Shown here one piece after another: positions 42,596-50,903 of a DNA stretch of 64,000 bases. The stretch covers positions 1-64,000 of the forward strand of contig CABUSH010000002.1 of assembly GCA_902494195.1 (NCBI GenBank), written 5' to 3'. Source of the stretch: an uncultured Collinsella sp. (GTDB taxonomy: Bacteria; Actinomycetota; Coriobacteriia; Coriobacteriales; Coriobacteriaceae). Made by a program: the position numbers and the translations under genes. Within the stretch, counting starts at the first letter, position 1; the number at the start of each line of letters is the position of its first letter. The notes beneath the pieces were generated by a model. It was not told where the DNA came from. It did not search any database and saw only the letters and a list, made by a program, of their open reading frames with translations.

Positions 42596-43678
42596 ATGGG
42601 TCTGATTCAAAAGAAGGACGAGAAGGACGAGATCGACGGCATCCAGATCATCGAGCGCGGCGAAGGCCCCGACGGTGATGAGGACGAGAAGATCGACCTG
42701 GTCGCCGGCACGTCTGCCGAACATATTGCCGCCGGCACGACCGCCGAGGAGGAGGACGCCCGTCTGGAGGCTCAGATTGCCGCGGACGCCGCTGACGAGA
42801 ATCTGATGCCCGAGGCCCAGGATGAGGACGACTCCGATGAAGACGACCATGCATCCAAGCACAAGAAGACGATGATTGCCGCCTTTGTGGTCGCCATCGT
42901 AATCGCTGCCGTGGTCGGCTTCTTTATCGGCAACGGTGGTTTTGGCGGCAAGGGTGTCGGCTCGTCGACCCTGACCGAGGACCAGCTCGATTCGACCGTG
43001 GCAAGCTATAGCTACAACGGCAAGAAGAGCGATATCACCGCGCGCGAGGCCATCGAGAGCCAGTACAGCCTCGATACCGTCAAGGATAGCGATGGCAACT
43101 ACACCGCACCTTCTGCCGATGTCATCCTGTCCTACGTGCGCAACAAGATCTTGCTCGACGCTGCCGAGGACGAGGGCATTACCGTCTCCTCTAAGGAGAT
43201 GAAGAAGTACGCCGAGGATTCTATCGGCACCTCCGACTACAAGACCATGGCCACGCAGTACGGCGTGTCCAAGGACCAGGCCAAGCAGATCGTCCGCCAG
43301 TCCGCGACGCTGCAGAAGCTCTATAAGAAGAAGGTGGGCGACAGCTCCGCAAGCATGCCGACCGCCCCGACCGAGCCTGCTGACGGCAACGAGGAGACCG
43401 CGAGCAAGGACTACGCCGACTACATCATCAACCTTGCCGGTGACGAGTGGGATAGCGAGAAGGGCACCTGGAAGGACGCCGATAGCACCTACGCTAAGAC
43501 CTTTGCCGACGATGCCTTTACGGCCGATAGCGCAACCTACAAGCAGGCCATGACCGCCTACTACACCGCCTACCAGCAGTACTCTTCGCAGGCTTCGAGC
43601 GCCAGCTCCAAGTGGACCGAGTATGCTAACGGCCTCTACGCCAAGGCCAACATCAGCATCTACGGCCTGTTTGCGTAA
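42596..43678 (+). CDS. SurA N-terminal-like membrane-anchored chaperone
   Basis: A 360-residue protein with an acidic cytoplasmic N-terminus (about 1-85), one membrane helix (MIAAFVVAIVIAAVVGFFIG, about 91-112), and an external helical domain. SRAEAI-like segments occur there (ITAREAIESQYSL, ADVILSYVRNKILLDAAEDEG, YGVSKDQAKQIVR). This matches SurA/PrsA N-terminal chaperone domains without a clear parvulin PPIase module. It probably assists folding of exported proteins. AAGGAG precedes the ATG. Confidence 0.72.
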   Translation: MGLIQKKDEKDEIDGIQIIERGEGPDGDEDEKIDLVAGTSAEHIAAGTTAEEEDARLEAQIAADAADENLMPEAQDEDDSDEDDHASKHKKTMIAAFVVAIVIAAVVGFFIGNGGFGGKGVGSSTLTEDQLDSTVASYSYNGKKSDITAREAIESQYSLDTVKDSDGNYTAPSADVILSYVRNKILLDAAEDEGITVSSKEMKKYAEDSIGTSDYKTMATQYGVSKDQAKQIVRQSATLQKLYKKKVGDSSASMPTAPTEPADGNEETASKDYADYIINLAGDEWDSEKGTWKDADSTYAKTFADDAFTADSATYKQAMTAYYTAYQQYSSQASSASSKWTEYANGLYAKANISIYGLFA

Positions 43679-43717
43679 AGAGTCGCACGGCTCATCGAGC
43701 ATCTAGCTGATAGAAAA

Positions 43718-43760
43718 CAAATAGTCCGCCAGTACGGAAGTCGTTCTGGCGGGCTATTTG
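43718..43760. terminator. Terminator between convergent genes
   Basis: CAAATAGTCCGCCAG (43718-43732) pairs with CTGGCGGGCTATTTG (43746-43760). It can serve the chaperone gene and the convergent XRE gene. Confidence 0.8.
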
Positions 43761-43792
43761 CGTTGAGGGCGTGATTGGCGGCTTAATTATGG

Positions 43793-44032
43793 CTATTCAT
43801 CTTTAAGTCCAAAAAGGCTATCGGCTTCATCGTCGGATATATATTCCAGTACATCGCCCGGTTGGCAGTCGAGTGCCCGGCATATCGCGTCAAGAGTTGA
43901 AAAACGTATGACAGAAACTTTGCCCGTCTTAATGCGTGACATATTGACCTGGGAGATGCCCACGCGTTCCGCAAGCTCTTTGGATGAGATCTTGCGTTCG
44001 GCGAGCATGCGGTCAAGCCGCAGAATAATCAT
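43793..44032 (-). CDS. XRE-family (Cro/CI-like) transcriptional regulator
   Basis: A 79-residue stand-alone helix-turn-helix protein. The DNA-binding unit is SSKELAERVGISQVNMSRIK (about 17-36), followed by FSTLDAICRALDCQPGDVLEY, the usual end of the HTH_3/YozG type. AGGGGG precedes the ATG. It starts nine bases after the DUF2975 gene's stop on the same strand. Such DUF2975-HTH pairs are common; the HTH protein probably controls the pair. Confidence 0.9.
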   Translation of the reverse strand: MIILRLDRMLAERKISSKELAERVGISQVNMSRIKTGKVSVIRFSTLDAICRALDCQPGDVLEYISDDEADSLFGLKDE

Positions 44033-44041
44033 GGATTCCCC

Positions 44042-44680
44042 CTAGAGCAACTCGTCATCTTGTTTTTGCAGGATATACCCGTAGCGGAAGATGCTGGCAA
44101 TCAGGCAAATAATCAGGCCTGCAAAGAGCATGGAAGGCTCGAATAGCTGGCCGACGAACGCATCCGTAAAGCTGCCGCCAAATCCTGAGAGTATCATTCC
44201 CGTGATTACGGCACCAAGAAGCCTCACGGCAACGCCGCCGATAAGGAATAAATGTCCTACTCGACGAAGTGTCTGGTTACATTCAAGGTCAAAGGGCCTG
44301 CCTTCCTTTTCAATGTTGAAGAAAAGCCTGCGCACGCTTATCGCGATGGTAAGCGCGAGACATGTCATCAAGAGGCTCCCTATGGCAGTGTGACCATCGT
44401 GTGCGACGAGCATAAGTGGGGTCTGCGCATCGGTACCCACGATAGCAAGGCATGGTCCTTCGCCGGCTTGAAGTTCTACGGATTGGAGACACGACCCTTG
44501 GGAGAGGCCAGGCAATATGAGTATAAGGTCAATCGCAATGACTGCGAGGAGTCCCAGAGCGAGCGCTGCGGTAATGCAGATTGTGGCCCATTTGCAGATG
44601 CGAGCGAGCTTCCTCAGCTCGGATATTGTCTGTTCGCGGTTGGCGGCTTCATTCGGTATGGATGCGTTGCGGTGGACCAT
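44042..44680 (-). CDS. DUF2975 membrane protein
   Basis: A 212-residue protein with four membrane helices (about 30-52, 88-110, 130-155, 175-200). The arrangement and the FFNIEKEGRPFDLECNQTLRR stretch before the third helix match DUF2975. The start is ATG 44680, with GGAGGGG four bases upstream; the ATG at 44698 lies in the RBS region. It is cotranscribed with the XRE gene. Function of the family unknown. Confidence 0.82.
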   Translation of the reverse strand: MVHRNASIPNEAANREQTISELRKLARICKWATICITAALALGLLAVIAIDLILILPGLSQGSCLQSVELQAGEGPCLAIVGTDAQTPLMLVAHDGHTAIGSLLMTCLALTIAISVRRLFFNIEKEGRPFDLECNQTLRRVGHLFLIGGVAVRLLGAVITGMILSGFGGSFTDAFVGQLFEPSMLFAGLIICLIASIFRYGYILQKQDDELL

Positions 44681-44928
44681 AACCCCTCCAATCGGCATTT
44701 TGGACGATACTTATATCATATCAGAATTAATGATAAACGATAAATAATTACGGATGTTGAGTAAATAATGATTGAAAACGATTAGCGTGAGCTATTAGCC
44801 CATTTTGGGTGCCGGAGTTGGCGCGCGGGGGATGAGGACAAATGCCAAAACTTCCCGTGATCGCGCAAGCGCTCCATCGGGTTCCCCTAATTCATCTGGG
44901 AAAACAACTGCAAACGATTGCAAGTAAC

Positions 44929-44958
44929 CGGTGAACGGTCGAAAACTACCGTTCACCG
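44929..44958. promoter_or_regulatory. 11-bp perfect inverted repeat, candidate operator
   Basis: CGGTGAACGGT (44929-44939) and its complement at 44948-44958 are separated by 8 bases. The left half extends to CGGTGAACGGTCGA and recurs at 45148-45161 as CGGTAAACGGTCGA. Direct repeats of TGGT half-sites (TGGTTCTAACTGGT) follow at 44972-44985. Confidence 0.5.
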
Positions 44959-45108
44959 ATAATCTCAAAACTGGTTCTAACTGGTATTAAGCCAAAAAGA
45001 CCAATTCACAAATCTTCACAATGACCTGCAATTTTTCTTTACGCTATTTTTAGCCGCCCTGCGTTGTATTGACACGAAAAGAGTTCCGATTTTTTGCCAA
45101 AGCATTTC

Positions 45109-45119
45109 GAAACGGTTTC
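45109..45119. promoter_or_regulatory. Candidate LacI/CcpA-type operator
   Basis: GAAACGGTTTC is an 11-bp palindrome within TTCGAAACGGTTTCAAA, similar to catabolite-responsive or LacI-family sites, in the long control region before the PTS genes. Confidence 0.35.
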
Positions 45120-45147
45120 AAAACAGCAGGTAGAAGTATTAACGAGC

Positions 45148-45161
45148 GGTAAACGGTCGAT
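45148..45161 (+). promoter_or_regulatory. Second copy of the CGGTRAACGGTCGA motif
   Basis: CGGTAAACGGTCGA repeats the left half of the 44929-44958 dyad with one change. A loose inverted half, CGTTTTACCG, lies downstream at 45187-45196. Confidence 0.45.
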
Positions 45162-45229
45162 TTATCACCGTGAGCGGTGCAAAAACGTTTTACCGTATGA
45201 ATCAACGAAAGCGATCTCTTCTGTGGTGA

Positions 45230-45265
45230 TATAGTGGCAACAACACGTCACGTGGTTACTACCAG
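45230..45265 (+). promoter_or_regulatory. PTS operon -10 box and GntR operator
   Basis: TATAGT at about 45230-45235 is a plausible -10 box. GTGGTTACTACCAG at 45252-45265 is a 14-base dyad (TGGT-TACT-ACCA core) just downstream of the expected start. The same core is at 49546-49557 before agaS. It resembles NagR/DasR-type TGGT...ACCA sites, so the GntR/HutC regulator at 48774 is the likely binder. The rest of 44681-45381 has no gene. Confidence 0.55.
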
Positions 45266-45381
45266 TTGAGAAACCACTGGTCTTAAAAGAACGCTTTCCA
45301 AGAAGCTTTAAGGGCGATTGCCCGCTGGCTTCCGAAAATCATCGGACTCAGATCGTACACACCTTCGGAAGGGAAATTTGA

Positions 45382-45825
45382 ATGGTTGGCTTTATTCTTA
45401 CCGGTCATGGACAGTTCGCACCCGGCCTTGCAAGCGCTATCGCTATGGTTGCCGGCGACCAGCCCGCTTTTACCGTCGTTCCTTTCGAGGGCGACCAGGC
45501 TGCTTCCTACGGTGAGGATCTCCGCGCCGCTATTACCGCCATGCGCGAGGAGTGCGATGGCGTGCTCGTCTTTACCGACCTGCTTGGCGGCACCCCGTTC
45601 AACCAGTCGATGATGATTGCCCAGGATGTTGACAACGTCGAGGTTCTGACTGGCACCAACCTTCCCATGGTTATTGAGCTTCTGTTCCTCCGCGGCAATG
45701 CCACGCTCGCCGAGCTTGGCGAGCAGGCCGTGACCGTTGGTCAGACGGGCATCACCGCCCAGACGGTCGCATCCGTCGCCGGCTCCGACGAGGAAGATAT
45801 CTTCGGCGACGAGGACGGCATCTAA
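45382..45825 (+). CDS. agaF: PTS mannose/GalNAc family IIA component
   Basis: A 147-residue EIIA-Man domain. The phosphorylated His is in FILTGHGQFAPGLASA (His9), and the FTDLLGGTPFNQS motif near residue 65 is diagnostic. It passes phosphate from HPr to IIB. It heads the PTS operon, and its last base overlaps the next ATG (TAATG). The symbol reflects the AgaS- and deacetylase-linked context rather than proven specificity. Confidence 0.9.
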   Translation: MVGFILTGHGQFAPGLASAIAMVAGDQPAFTVVPFEGDQAASYGEDLRAAITAMREECDGVLVFTDLLGGTPFNQSMMIAQDVDNVEVLTGTNLPMVIELLFLRGNATLAELGEQAVTVGQTGITAQTVASVAGSDEEDIFGDEDGI

Positions 45826-46106
45826 TGGCCGATTTCGGAGCCAGCGTCTTGAGCTCCTCGGTCGCTCTTTTGGGCCTGCTTGTCATCATGGGCTTGATTT
45901 ACACCATTTGGTCGCAAATCAACATGAAGAAGAAGCAGAAGTACTTCAAGGAGCTGCACACCGAGCTCAAGCCGGGTCAGGAGGTTCTTTTCGCCGGCGG
46001 TATCTACGGAACCGTTAAGGGCATCGAAGGCGAAAAGGTCCAGATCAAAGTCCGATCCGGAGCTGTCGTAGACGTTTCGCGTTACGCGATTCAGGAGATC
46101 AAGTAA
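45825..46106 (+). CDS. yajC: YajC-family membrane protein within the PTS operon
   Basis: A 93-residue protein with one N-terminal helix (about 8-30, VALLGLLVIMGLIYTIW) and a YajC-type domain: KKKQKYFKELHTELKPGQEV then FAGGIYGTVKGIEGEKVQIK. YajC normally accompanies SecDF; here it lies between IIA and IIB with overlapping start. That placement is seen in other mannose-family PTS operons. Its role in sugar uptake is unknown. Confidence 0.85.
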   Translation: MADFGASVLSSSVALLGLLVIMGLIYTIWSQINMKKKQKYFKELHTELKPGQEVLFAGGIYGTVKGIEGEKVQIKVRSGAVVDVSRYAIQEIK

Positions 46107-46142
46107 CTGTCGTCAGCAAATAACGAAAGGAAGCTGATCAAC

Positions 46143-46625
46143 ATGGCAGAACCCAACATTCTTCTTACCCGCATCGATAACCGACTGGTTCATGGTCAGG
46201 TTGCCACCCAGTGGAACTCCACTCTGGGCTCCAACCTCATCCTCGTCGCCAACGACGACGTGGCGACCAACACCATGCGCCAGAACCTCATGAAGATGGC
46301 CGCTCCCACCGGCGTCGCTACGCGTTTCTTCTCCCTGCAGAAGACCATCGACGTCATCGGCAAGGCGAGCCCGCGCCAGAAGATCTTCATCGTGGCCGAA
46401 ACACCGGAAGACGTGCTTACGCTCGTCAAGGGCGGTGTGCCTATAAAGAAGGTAAACATCGGCAACATGCACATGTCGGAAGGAAAGCGCCAAGTCGCCA
46501 CCTCCGTCGCAGTTAACGACGAGGATGTCGCTGCGTTTAAAGAGCTGCAGGAATTGGGGGTGGAGTTGGAGATCAGGCGCGTTCCGAGCACGCCTGTTGA
46601 GGACACGAGCAAGCTCTTCTCGTAA
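46143..46625 (+). CDS. agaV: PTS mannose/GalNAc family IIB component
   Basis: A 160-residue EIIB-Man domain. The phosphorylated His lies in LTRIDNRLVHGQVATQW (about residue 17). It accepts phosphate from IIA and transfers it to the sugar bound by IIC/IID. A 90-base gap with GGAGGAG separates it from the IIC gene. Confidence 0.92.
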   Translation: MAEPNILLTRIDNRLVHGQVATQWNSTLGSNLILVANDDVATNTMRQNLMKMAAPTGVATRFFSLQKTIDVIGKASPRQKIFIVAETPEDVLTLVKGGVPIKKVNIGNMHMSEGKRQVATSVAVNDEDVAAFKELQELGVELEIRRVPSTPVEDTSKLFS

Positions 46626-46715
46626 TCCTCGTGATCCACGTTGTCAGGAGTGAAACCCTGACATTCTGTACGTGAAATCCAAAGTGCGTACATACATTTT
46701 GAAAGGAGGAGCAAG

Positions 46716-47516
46716 ATGGAATACACGATCTTCCAGGTCGCTCTGGTCTTCATCGTCACGTTCGTCGCGGCAATCGACCAGTTTAACTTCCTCGAGTCTC
46801 TCTATCAGCCCATCGTCACCGGCGCCGTCATCGGTCTTATCCTTGGCGACCTCAACACCGGTCTTCTCGTGGGTGGTACTTATCAGCTCATGACGATCGG
46901 CAACATGCCGATCGGAGGTGCTCAGCCGCCTAACGCTGTTATCGGCGGCATCATGGCAGCCATTCTCGCTATCGCTACGGGCCTCGAGCCCAACGCGGCA
47001 GTCGGCCTTGCCATTCCGTTCGCTCTGCTTGGTCAGCTCGGCGTTACCCTGGTCTTCACGCTTATGTCGCCGCTCATGTCCTCCGCGGACAACATGGCTC
47101 ACAACGCTGACACCAAGGGTATCGAGCGTCTGAACTACTTCGCCATGGCTCTGCTCGGCCTGATCTTCGCTGTCGTCGTCACCCTGTTCTTCATCGCTGG
47201 CGCTACCATCGGTCAGACCATCGCTTCCGCCATCCCGACTTGGCTGCAGACCGGTCTCTCCGCTGCAGGCGGCATGATGCGCTTCGTCGGCTTCGCCGTC
47301 CTGCTCAAGGTTATGATGAACCGCGATATGTGGGGCTTCTTCCTCATGGGCTTTGGCCTCGCGCTCATCACCGTTGCCAACGATTCTCTGGCAACCCCTG
47401 CTCTGCTCATCCTCGCTCTCATCGGCTTCGGCATCGCTTTCTGGGACTTCCAGCAGCAGACCGAGCTGAAGGGTGCAGCTGTTTCTGACGGAGGTGACTT
47501 CGAAGATGGCATCTAA
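46716..47516 (+). CDS. agaW: PTS mannose/GalNAc family IIC component
   Basis: A 266-residue integral membrane subunit with several helices, containing LIVGGTYQLMTIGNMPIGGAQ-like motifs typical of EIIC-Man (here GLLVGGTYQLMTIGNMPIGG). It forms the transport channel with IID. The C-terminus overlaps the IID start by 11 bases. The RBS is AAAGGAGGAG. Confidence 0.92.
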   Translation: MEYTIFQVALVFIVTFVAAIDQFNFLESLYQPIVTGAVIGLILGDLNTGLLVGGTYQLMTIGNMPIGGAQPPNAVIGGIMAAILAIATGLEPNAAVGLAIPFALLGQLGVTLVFTLMSPLMSSADNMAHNADTKGIERLNYFAMALLGLIFAVVVTLFFIAGATIGQTIASAIPTWLQTGLSAAGGMMRFVGFAVLLKVMMNRDMWGFFLMGFGLALITVANDSLATPALLILALIGFGIAFWDFQQQTELKGAAVSDGGDFEDGI

Positions 47517-48588
47517 TGAGTATGTGATCCCGGAGCACTACGAGGATCTCACTCCTGCTCCGCAGCTCGACCAGAAGACCCTCAACAAGATGGCTTGGCG
47601 CTCCTGCTTCCTGCAGGCCTCGTTCAACTACGAGCGTATGCAGGCCGCTGGCTGGCTCTACTCCATCATCCCCGGTCTGGAGAAGATCCACACCAACAAG
47701 AACGACCTCGCGGCTTCCATGAGCCACAACCTGGAGTTCTTCAACACCCACCCGTTCCTCGTCACCTTTGTTATGGGCATCGTGCTTTCGCTCGAGCAGA
47801 ACAAGGTTGACATCCCCACGATCCGCGCCGTCCGCGTCGCCGCAATGGGCCCGCTCGGCGGTATCGGTGACGCCCTGTTCTGGCTGACGCTCGTGCCTAT
47901 CACGGCCGGCATCACCTCCAACATGGCCATCAACGGCAACGCCGCTGCGCCGATCATCTTCCTGGTGATCTTCAACGCCGTCCAGTTTGCTCTGCGCTTC
48001 TGGCTCATGAACTGGTCCTACAAGCTTGGCACCAGCGCTATTGACGCTCTGACCGCCAACATGCAGGCCTTCACCCGTGCCGCTTCCATCATGGGCGTCT
48101 TCGTCGTCGGTTGCCTGGTCGTCACCATGGGTGGCACCCAGATCAACCTCCAGATCCCCAACGGCACCACCCGTGGCCTCTCCGCCAATACCGTGATCGT
48201 CTCCGAGAAGGAGGCCGAGAACTTCACCGGTATGGAGGGCATCGATACCGAGACCGCTGAGGCCGGTACCATGGCCATGACCGATGAGGACGGCAACGCC
48301 CTCACCGCCACCGATGCCGACGGCAACGCTGTCGAGTGCGGCGTCACCGATCTGGGCAACGGCATGGAGTCCGTGACCTACGGCACCGTTACCGAGGATC
48401 CGGTCAACTTCTCTGTTGCCGACACCCTCAACACCATCGTCCCGAAGCTCGTCCCGCTTATGCTTACGCTGCTGCTTTACTACATGTTCGCTAAGCACAG
48501 CTGGACCCCGACCAAGGGCATTCTCCTGCTCTTCGTCCTGGGCATCCTGGGCGCTGGCCCGCTTGGTCTCTGGCCGAGCATCTGGTAA
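47506..48588 (+). CDS. agaD: PTS mannose/GalNAc family IID component
   Basis: A 360-residue EIID-Man. The N-terminal cytoplasmic part has MAWRSCFLQASFNYERMQAA and GLEKIHTNKNDLAASMSHNL, and LEFFNTHPFLVTFVMGIV follows; all are family hallmarks. The protein is about 80 residues longer than usual because of an acidic insert (about 225-310, including MTDEDGNALTATDADGNA) before the last helices. The start at 47506 has GGAGG ten bases upstream inside the IIC gene. Confidence 0.9.
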   Translation: MASNEYVIPEHYEDLTPAPQLDQKTLNKMAWRSCFLQASFNYERMQAAGWLYSIIPGLEKIHTNKNDLAASMSHNLEFFNTHPFLVTFVMGIVLSLEQNKVDIPTIRAVRVAAMGPLGGIGDALFWLTLVPITAGITSNMAINGNAAAPIIFLVIFNAVQFALRFWLMNWSYKLGTSAIDALTANMQAFTRAASIMGVFVVGCLVVTMGGTQINLQIPNGTTRGLSANTVIVSEKEAENFTGMEGIDTETAEAGTMAMTDEDGNALTATDADGNAVECGVTDLGNGMESVTYGTVTEDPVNFSVADTLNTIVPKLVPLMLTLLLYYMFAKHSWTPTKGILLLFVLGILGAGPLGLWPSIW

Positions 48589-48654
48589 GGCTCTAGCTTG
48601 AGGGGTGTGTCCCTACGCGGCTCACACCCCGACCCCTTAAGCCATGTGTATGTT

Positions 48655-48688
48655 AAAAGCCGCGTGCTCGAAAGAGCGCGCGGCTTTT
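48655..48688 (+). terminator. Terminator of the PTS operon
   Basis: AAAAGCCGCGTGCTC pairs with GAGCGCGCGGCTTTT around GAAA, then TGTTTTC. A smaller hairpin GGGGTGTG...CACACCCC lies just upstream at 48602-48630. Confidence 0.82.
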
Positions 48689-48773
48689 GTTTTCTTGATG
48701 ATTCGGGTGTTGCAGACCGATAATGCATAACACCCTAGGTAGTTAGCCGAATTCGAGCAAAAGGGAGGATAGG

Positions 48774-49505
48774 ATGGCGATCGGAGCGCGCAAACAGCCC
48801 CTTTACGATCAGCTGGTCGATATTCTGACCGAAAAGATTGACCATGAATATCATGCCGGTGACATGATTCCTTCCGAGCGCGAACTTTCGGAGCGCTATG
48901 GTCTCTCGCGCACCACGGTGCGCCTGGCTCTGCAGGAACTGGAGCGTTTAGGACTGGTGGTTCGGCAGCACGGTCGCGGCACCTTTGTGACCGATCGTTC
49001 GGCAAAAGCAACCAATCTTATGCAGTCCTACAGCTTTACCGAGCAGATGCGTGCGATGGGTCGCGACCCCGAGACCACGATTCTCGAGTTTTGCGAGATG
49101 GAGGCCGGTAAGAATCTGGCCGAGCATATGGGATTGCGTATCGGTGATCGCATTTTTAAGCTCAAGCGCCTTCGTTCTGCCGACAACATGCCCATGATGG
49201 TCGAACGCAGCTATCTACCGGTTCGTCAATTTCTGTCCCTAAAGCGACCGCTGCTGGAGCGTAAGCCGCTTTACGATGTGATTGAGCAGGACTTTCAGCA
49301 AAAGATACGCGTGGCCGAAGAGGAGTTCTATGCGAGCATAGCCCGTCCCACCGACGCCCACGTTTTGGGAATTGTCGAGGGCTCGCCTGTGCTCGATTTG
49401 GTCAGGACTACGTATAACGAGTCAAACGAGGTTGTGGAGTATACACTCTCGGTTGCTCGTGCCGATCAGTTTAAATACAAGGTTTACCACCAGCGTACCA
49501 ACTAG
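48774..49505 (+). CDS. GntR/HutC-family regulator of the amino-sugar locus
   Basis: A 243-residue regulator with an N-terminal winged HTH (about 8-75: IPSERELSERYGLSRTTVRL, GRGTFVTD) and a UTRA effector domain (about 95-240). HutC-type relatives such as NagR/YvoA bind TGGT...ACCA operators and respond to hexosamine phosphates. Its gene lies between the PTS operon and agaS, both preceded by TGGTTACTACCA, so it is the probable repressor of both. The ATG follows GGGAGG. Confidence 0.9.
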   Translation: MAIGARKQPLYDQLVDILTEKIDHEYHAGDMIPSERELSERYGLSRTTVRLALQELERLGLVVRQHGRGTFVTDRSAKATNLMQSYSFTEQMRAMGRDPETTILEFCEMEAGKNLAEHMGLRIGDRIFKLKRLRSADNMPMMVERSYLPVRQFLSLKRPLLERKPLYDVIEQDFQQKIRVAEEEFYASIARPTDAHVLGIVEGSPVLDLVRTTYNESNEVVEYTLSVARADQFKYKVYHQRTN

Positions 49506-49544
49506 TGTCCGCATCGTTTCCATATGGTGATTCTTTGCATTTAA

Positions 49545-49580
49545 CTGGTTACTACCAGATAACCAACCGAAGTGTATAAT
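49545..49580 (+). promoter_or_regulatory. agaS promoter with overlapping GntR operator
   Basis: CTGGTTACTACCAG (49545-49558) is a 5-4-5 dyad matching the site before the PTS operon. A perfect TATAAT lies at 49575-49580, and the -35 position falls inside the dyad, so a bound repressor would block RNA polymerase. Confidence 0.6.
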
Positions 49581-49619
49581 TGCACGTCAGAGGATTACTT
49601 CTAGAGAGAGGTATTAGAA

Positions 49620-50786
49620 ATGTTCGAGAAGAGTGTCGAGGAGCTCACCGAGCTCGGCGCCCAGATCACCACGGCCGAGATTGCTCAGCAGCCCGAGCTT
49701 TGGCGTGATACGCTCAACATCTATCGCGAGAACAAGGAGGCCATCGAGGCCTTCCTGGCCGAGGCTCGCGCTATGGGCGAGGGCCGTCTGTCCGTTGTCT
49801 TCACCGGTGCCGGTACGTCTGACTACGTTGGCGATACCTGCGCCCCGTACCTGCGTCACGCTGGCAACACTGATCTCTATGACTTTAAGCCCATCGCCAC
49901 AACCGACATCGTGAGCGCCCCGCGCGACTTCCTGCGCGCCGAGGATCCCACGCTCGTGGTTTCCTTTGCCCGCTCTGGCAACAGCCCCGAGAGCCTTGCC
50001 GCCGTTGCCGTTGCCAAGGAGCTCGTCCACAACGTCAAGTTCCTCAACATCACCTGCGCTCCCGAGGGCAAGCTCGCCGTCGAGTCTGCCGATGATCCCA
50101 ACGCGCTGACGCTGCTCATTCCGCGCGCCAACGACAAGGGCTTCGCCATGACTGGCTCTTATTCCTGCATGACCCTGCTCTCCACCCTTATTTTCGACAC
50201 TGCCTCTGACGAGCAGAAGGCCGAGTGGGTCGAGACCATCGCCAAGATGGGCGAGGAGGTCATCGCTCGTGAGCCCGAGGTCGCCGATTACCTGGCTGGC
50301 GACTTCAACCGCGTGACCTACTTGGGCTCTGGCTCCTTCGGTGGCCTTGCCCAGGAGAGCCAGCTCAAGATCCTCGAGCTTGCTCACGGCCTGGTCGCTA
50401 CTTCCTACGACACCTCCATGGGCTATCGTCACGGACCTAAGTCCTTCGTCGACGATAAGACGCTCGTCTTCGTGTTCGTCAACAACGACGCCTACACCCG
50501 TCAGTACGACATCGACATCCTTAACGAGATCGGTGGCGACGATATTGCACAGCACACCGTCGCCGTTCAGCAGGAAGGTGCCACCGTCTATGAGGGTGAG
50601 TCCTTCACCTTTAAGGGCTACGAGGCGCTTCCCGAGGGCTACCTTGCTCTGCCGTTCGTGATGTTTGCCCAGGCCATCAGCCTGCTCAACTCCGTGCGCG
50701 TGGGCAACACGCCCGATACGCCGAGCCCCACCGGCACGGTCAACCGCGTGGTTAAGGGCGTGACGATTCACCCCTTCACCGCTTAA
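49620..50786 (+). CDS. agaS: SIS-domain sugar isomerase/deaminase (AgaS type)
   Basis: A 388-residue protein with two SIS domains. SIS motifs include VFTGAGTSDYVGDTCAPYL (about 60-78), VVSFARSGNSPESLAAVAVA (about 118-137), and the second-domain YLGSGSFGGLAQESQLKILE. The signature SYDTSMGYRHGPKSFVDDKT is typical of AgaS/GlmS-like enzymes. AgaS converts galactosamine-6-P to tagatose-6-P with ammonia release. It is controlled by the upstream TGGT...ACCA operator. Confidence 0.9.
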   Translation: MFEKSVEELTELGAQITTAEIAQQPELWRDTLNIYRENKEAIEAFLAEARAMGEGRLSVVFTGAGTSDYVGDTCAPYLRHAGNTDLYDFKPIATTDIVSAPRDFLRAEDPTLVVSFARSGNSPESLAAVAVAKELVHNVKFLNITCAPEGKLAVESADDPNALTLLIPRANDKGFAMTGSYSCMTLLSTLIFDTASDEQKAEWVETIAKMGEEVIAREPEVADYLAGDFNRVTYLGSGSFGGLAQESQLKILELAHGLVATSYDTSMGYRHGPKSFVDDKTLVFVFVNNDAYTRQYDIDILNEIGGDDIAQHTVAVQQEGATVYEGESFTFKGYEALPEGYLALPFVMFAQAISLLNSVRVGNTPDTPSPTGTVNRVVKGVTIHPFTA

Positions 50787-50801
50787 TCGCGTCCCCCTGT
50801 A

Positions 50802-50842
50802 AGGGCGCCCGTCCGCTCATAACGGCGGGCGGGCGCCTTTTG
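50802..50842 (+). terminator. Terminator after agaS
   Basis: AGGGCGCCCGTCCGC pairs with GCGGGCGGGCGCC around TCATAACG, followed by TTTTGTTTT. The deacetylase gene after it therefore probably has its own promoter (GGGTATAAG at 50857-50865). Confidence 0.75.
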
Positions 50843-50903
50843 TTTTACGTGAGCTGGGTATAAGCATCACCACAGTCAACTGCTTTAGAAGCAAGGAGTG
50901 CAT

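Noticed and set aside
44252..44743. 163-codon plus-strand ORF opposite the DUF2975 gene
   Set aside because: It is antisense to a well-supported membrane protein with a good RBS.
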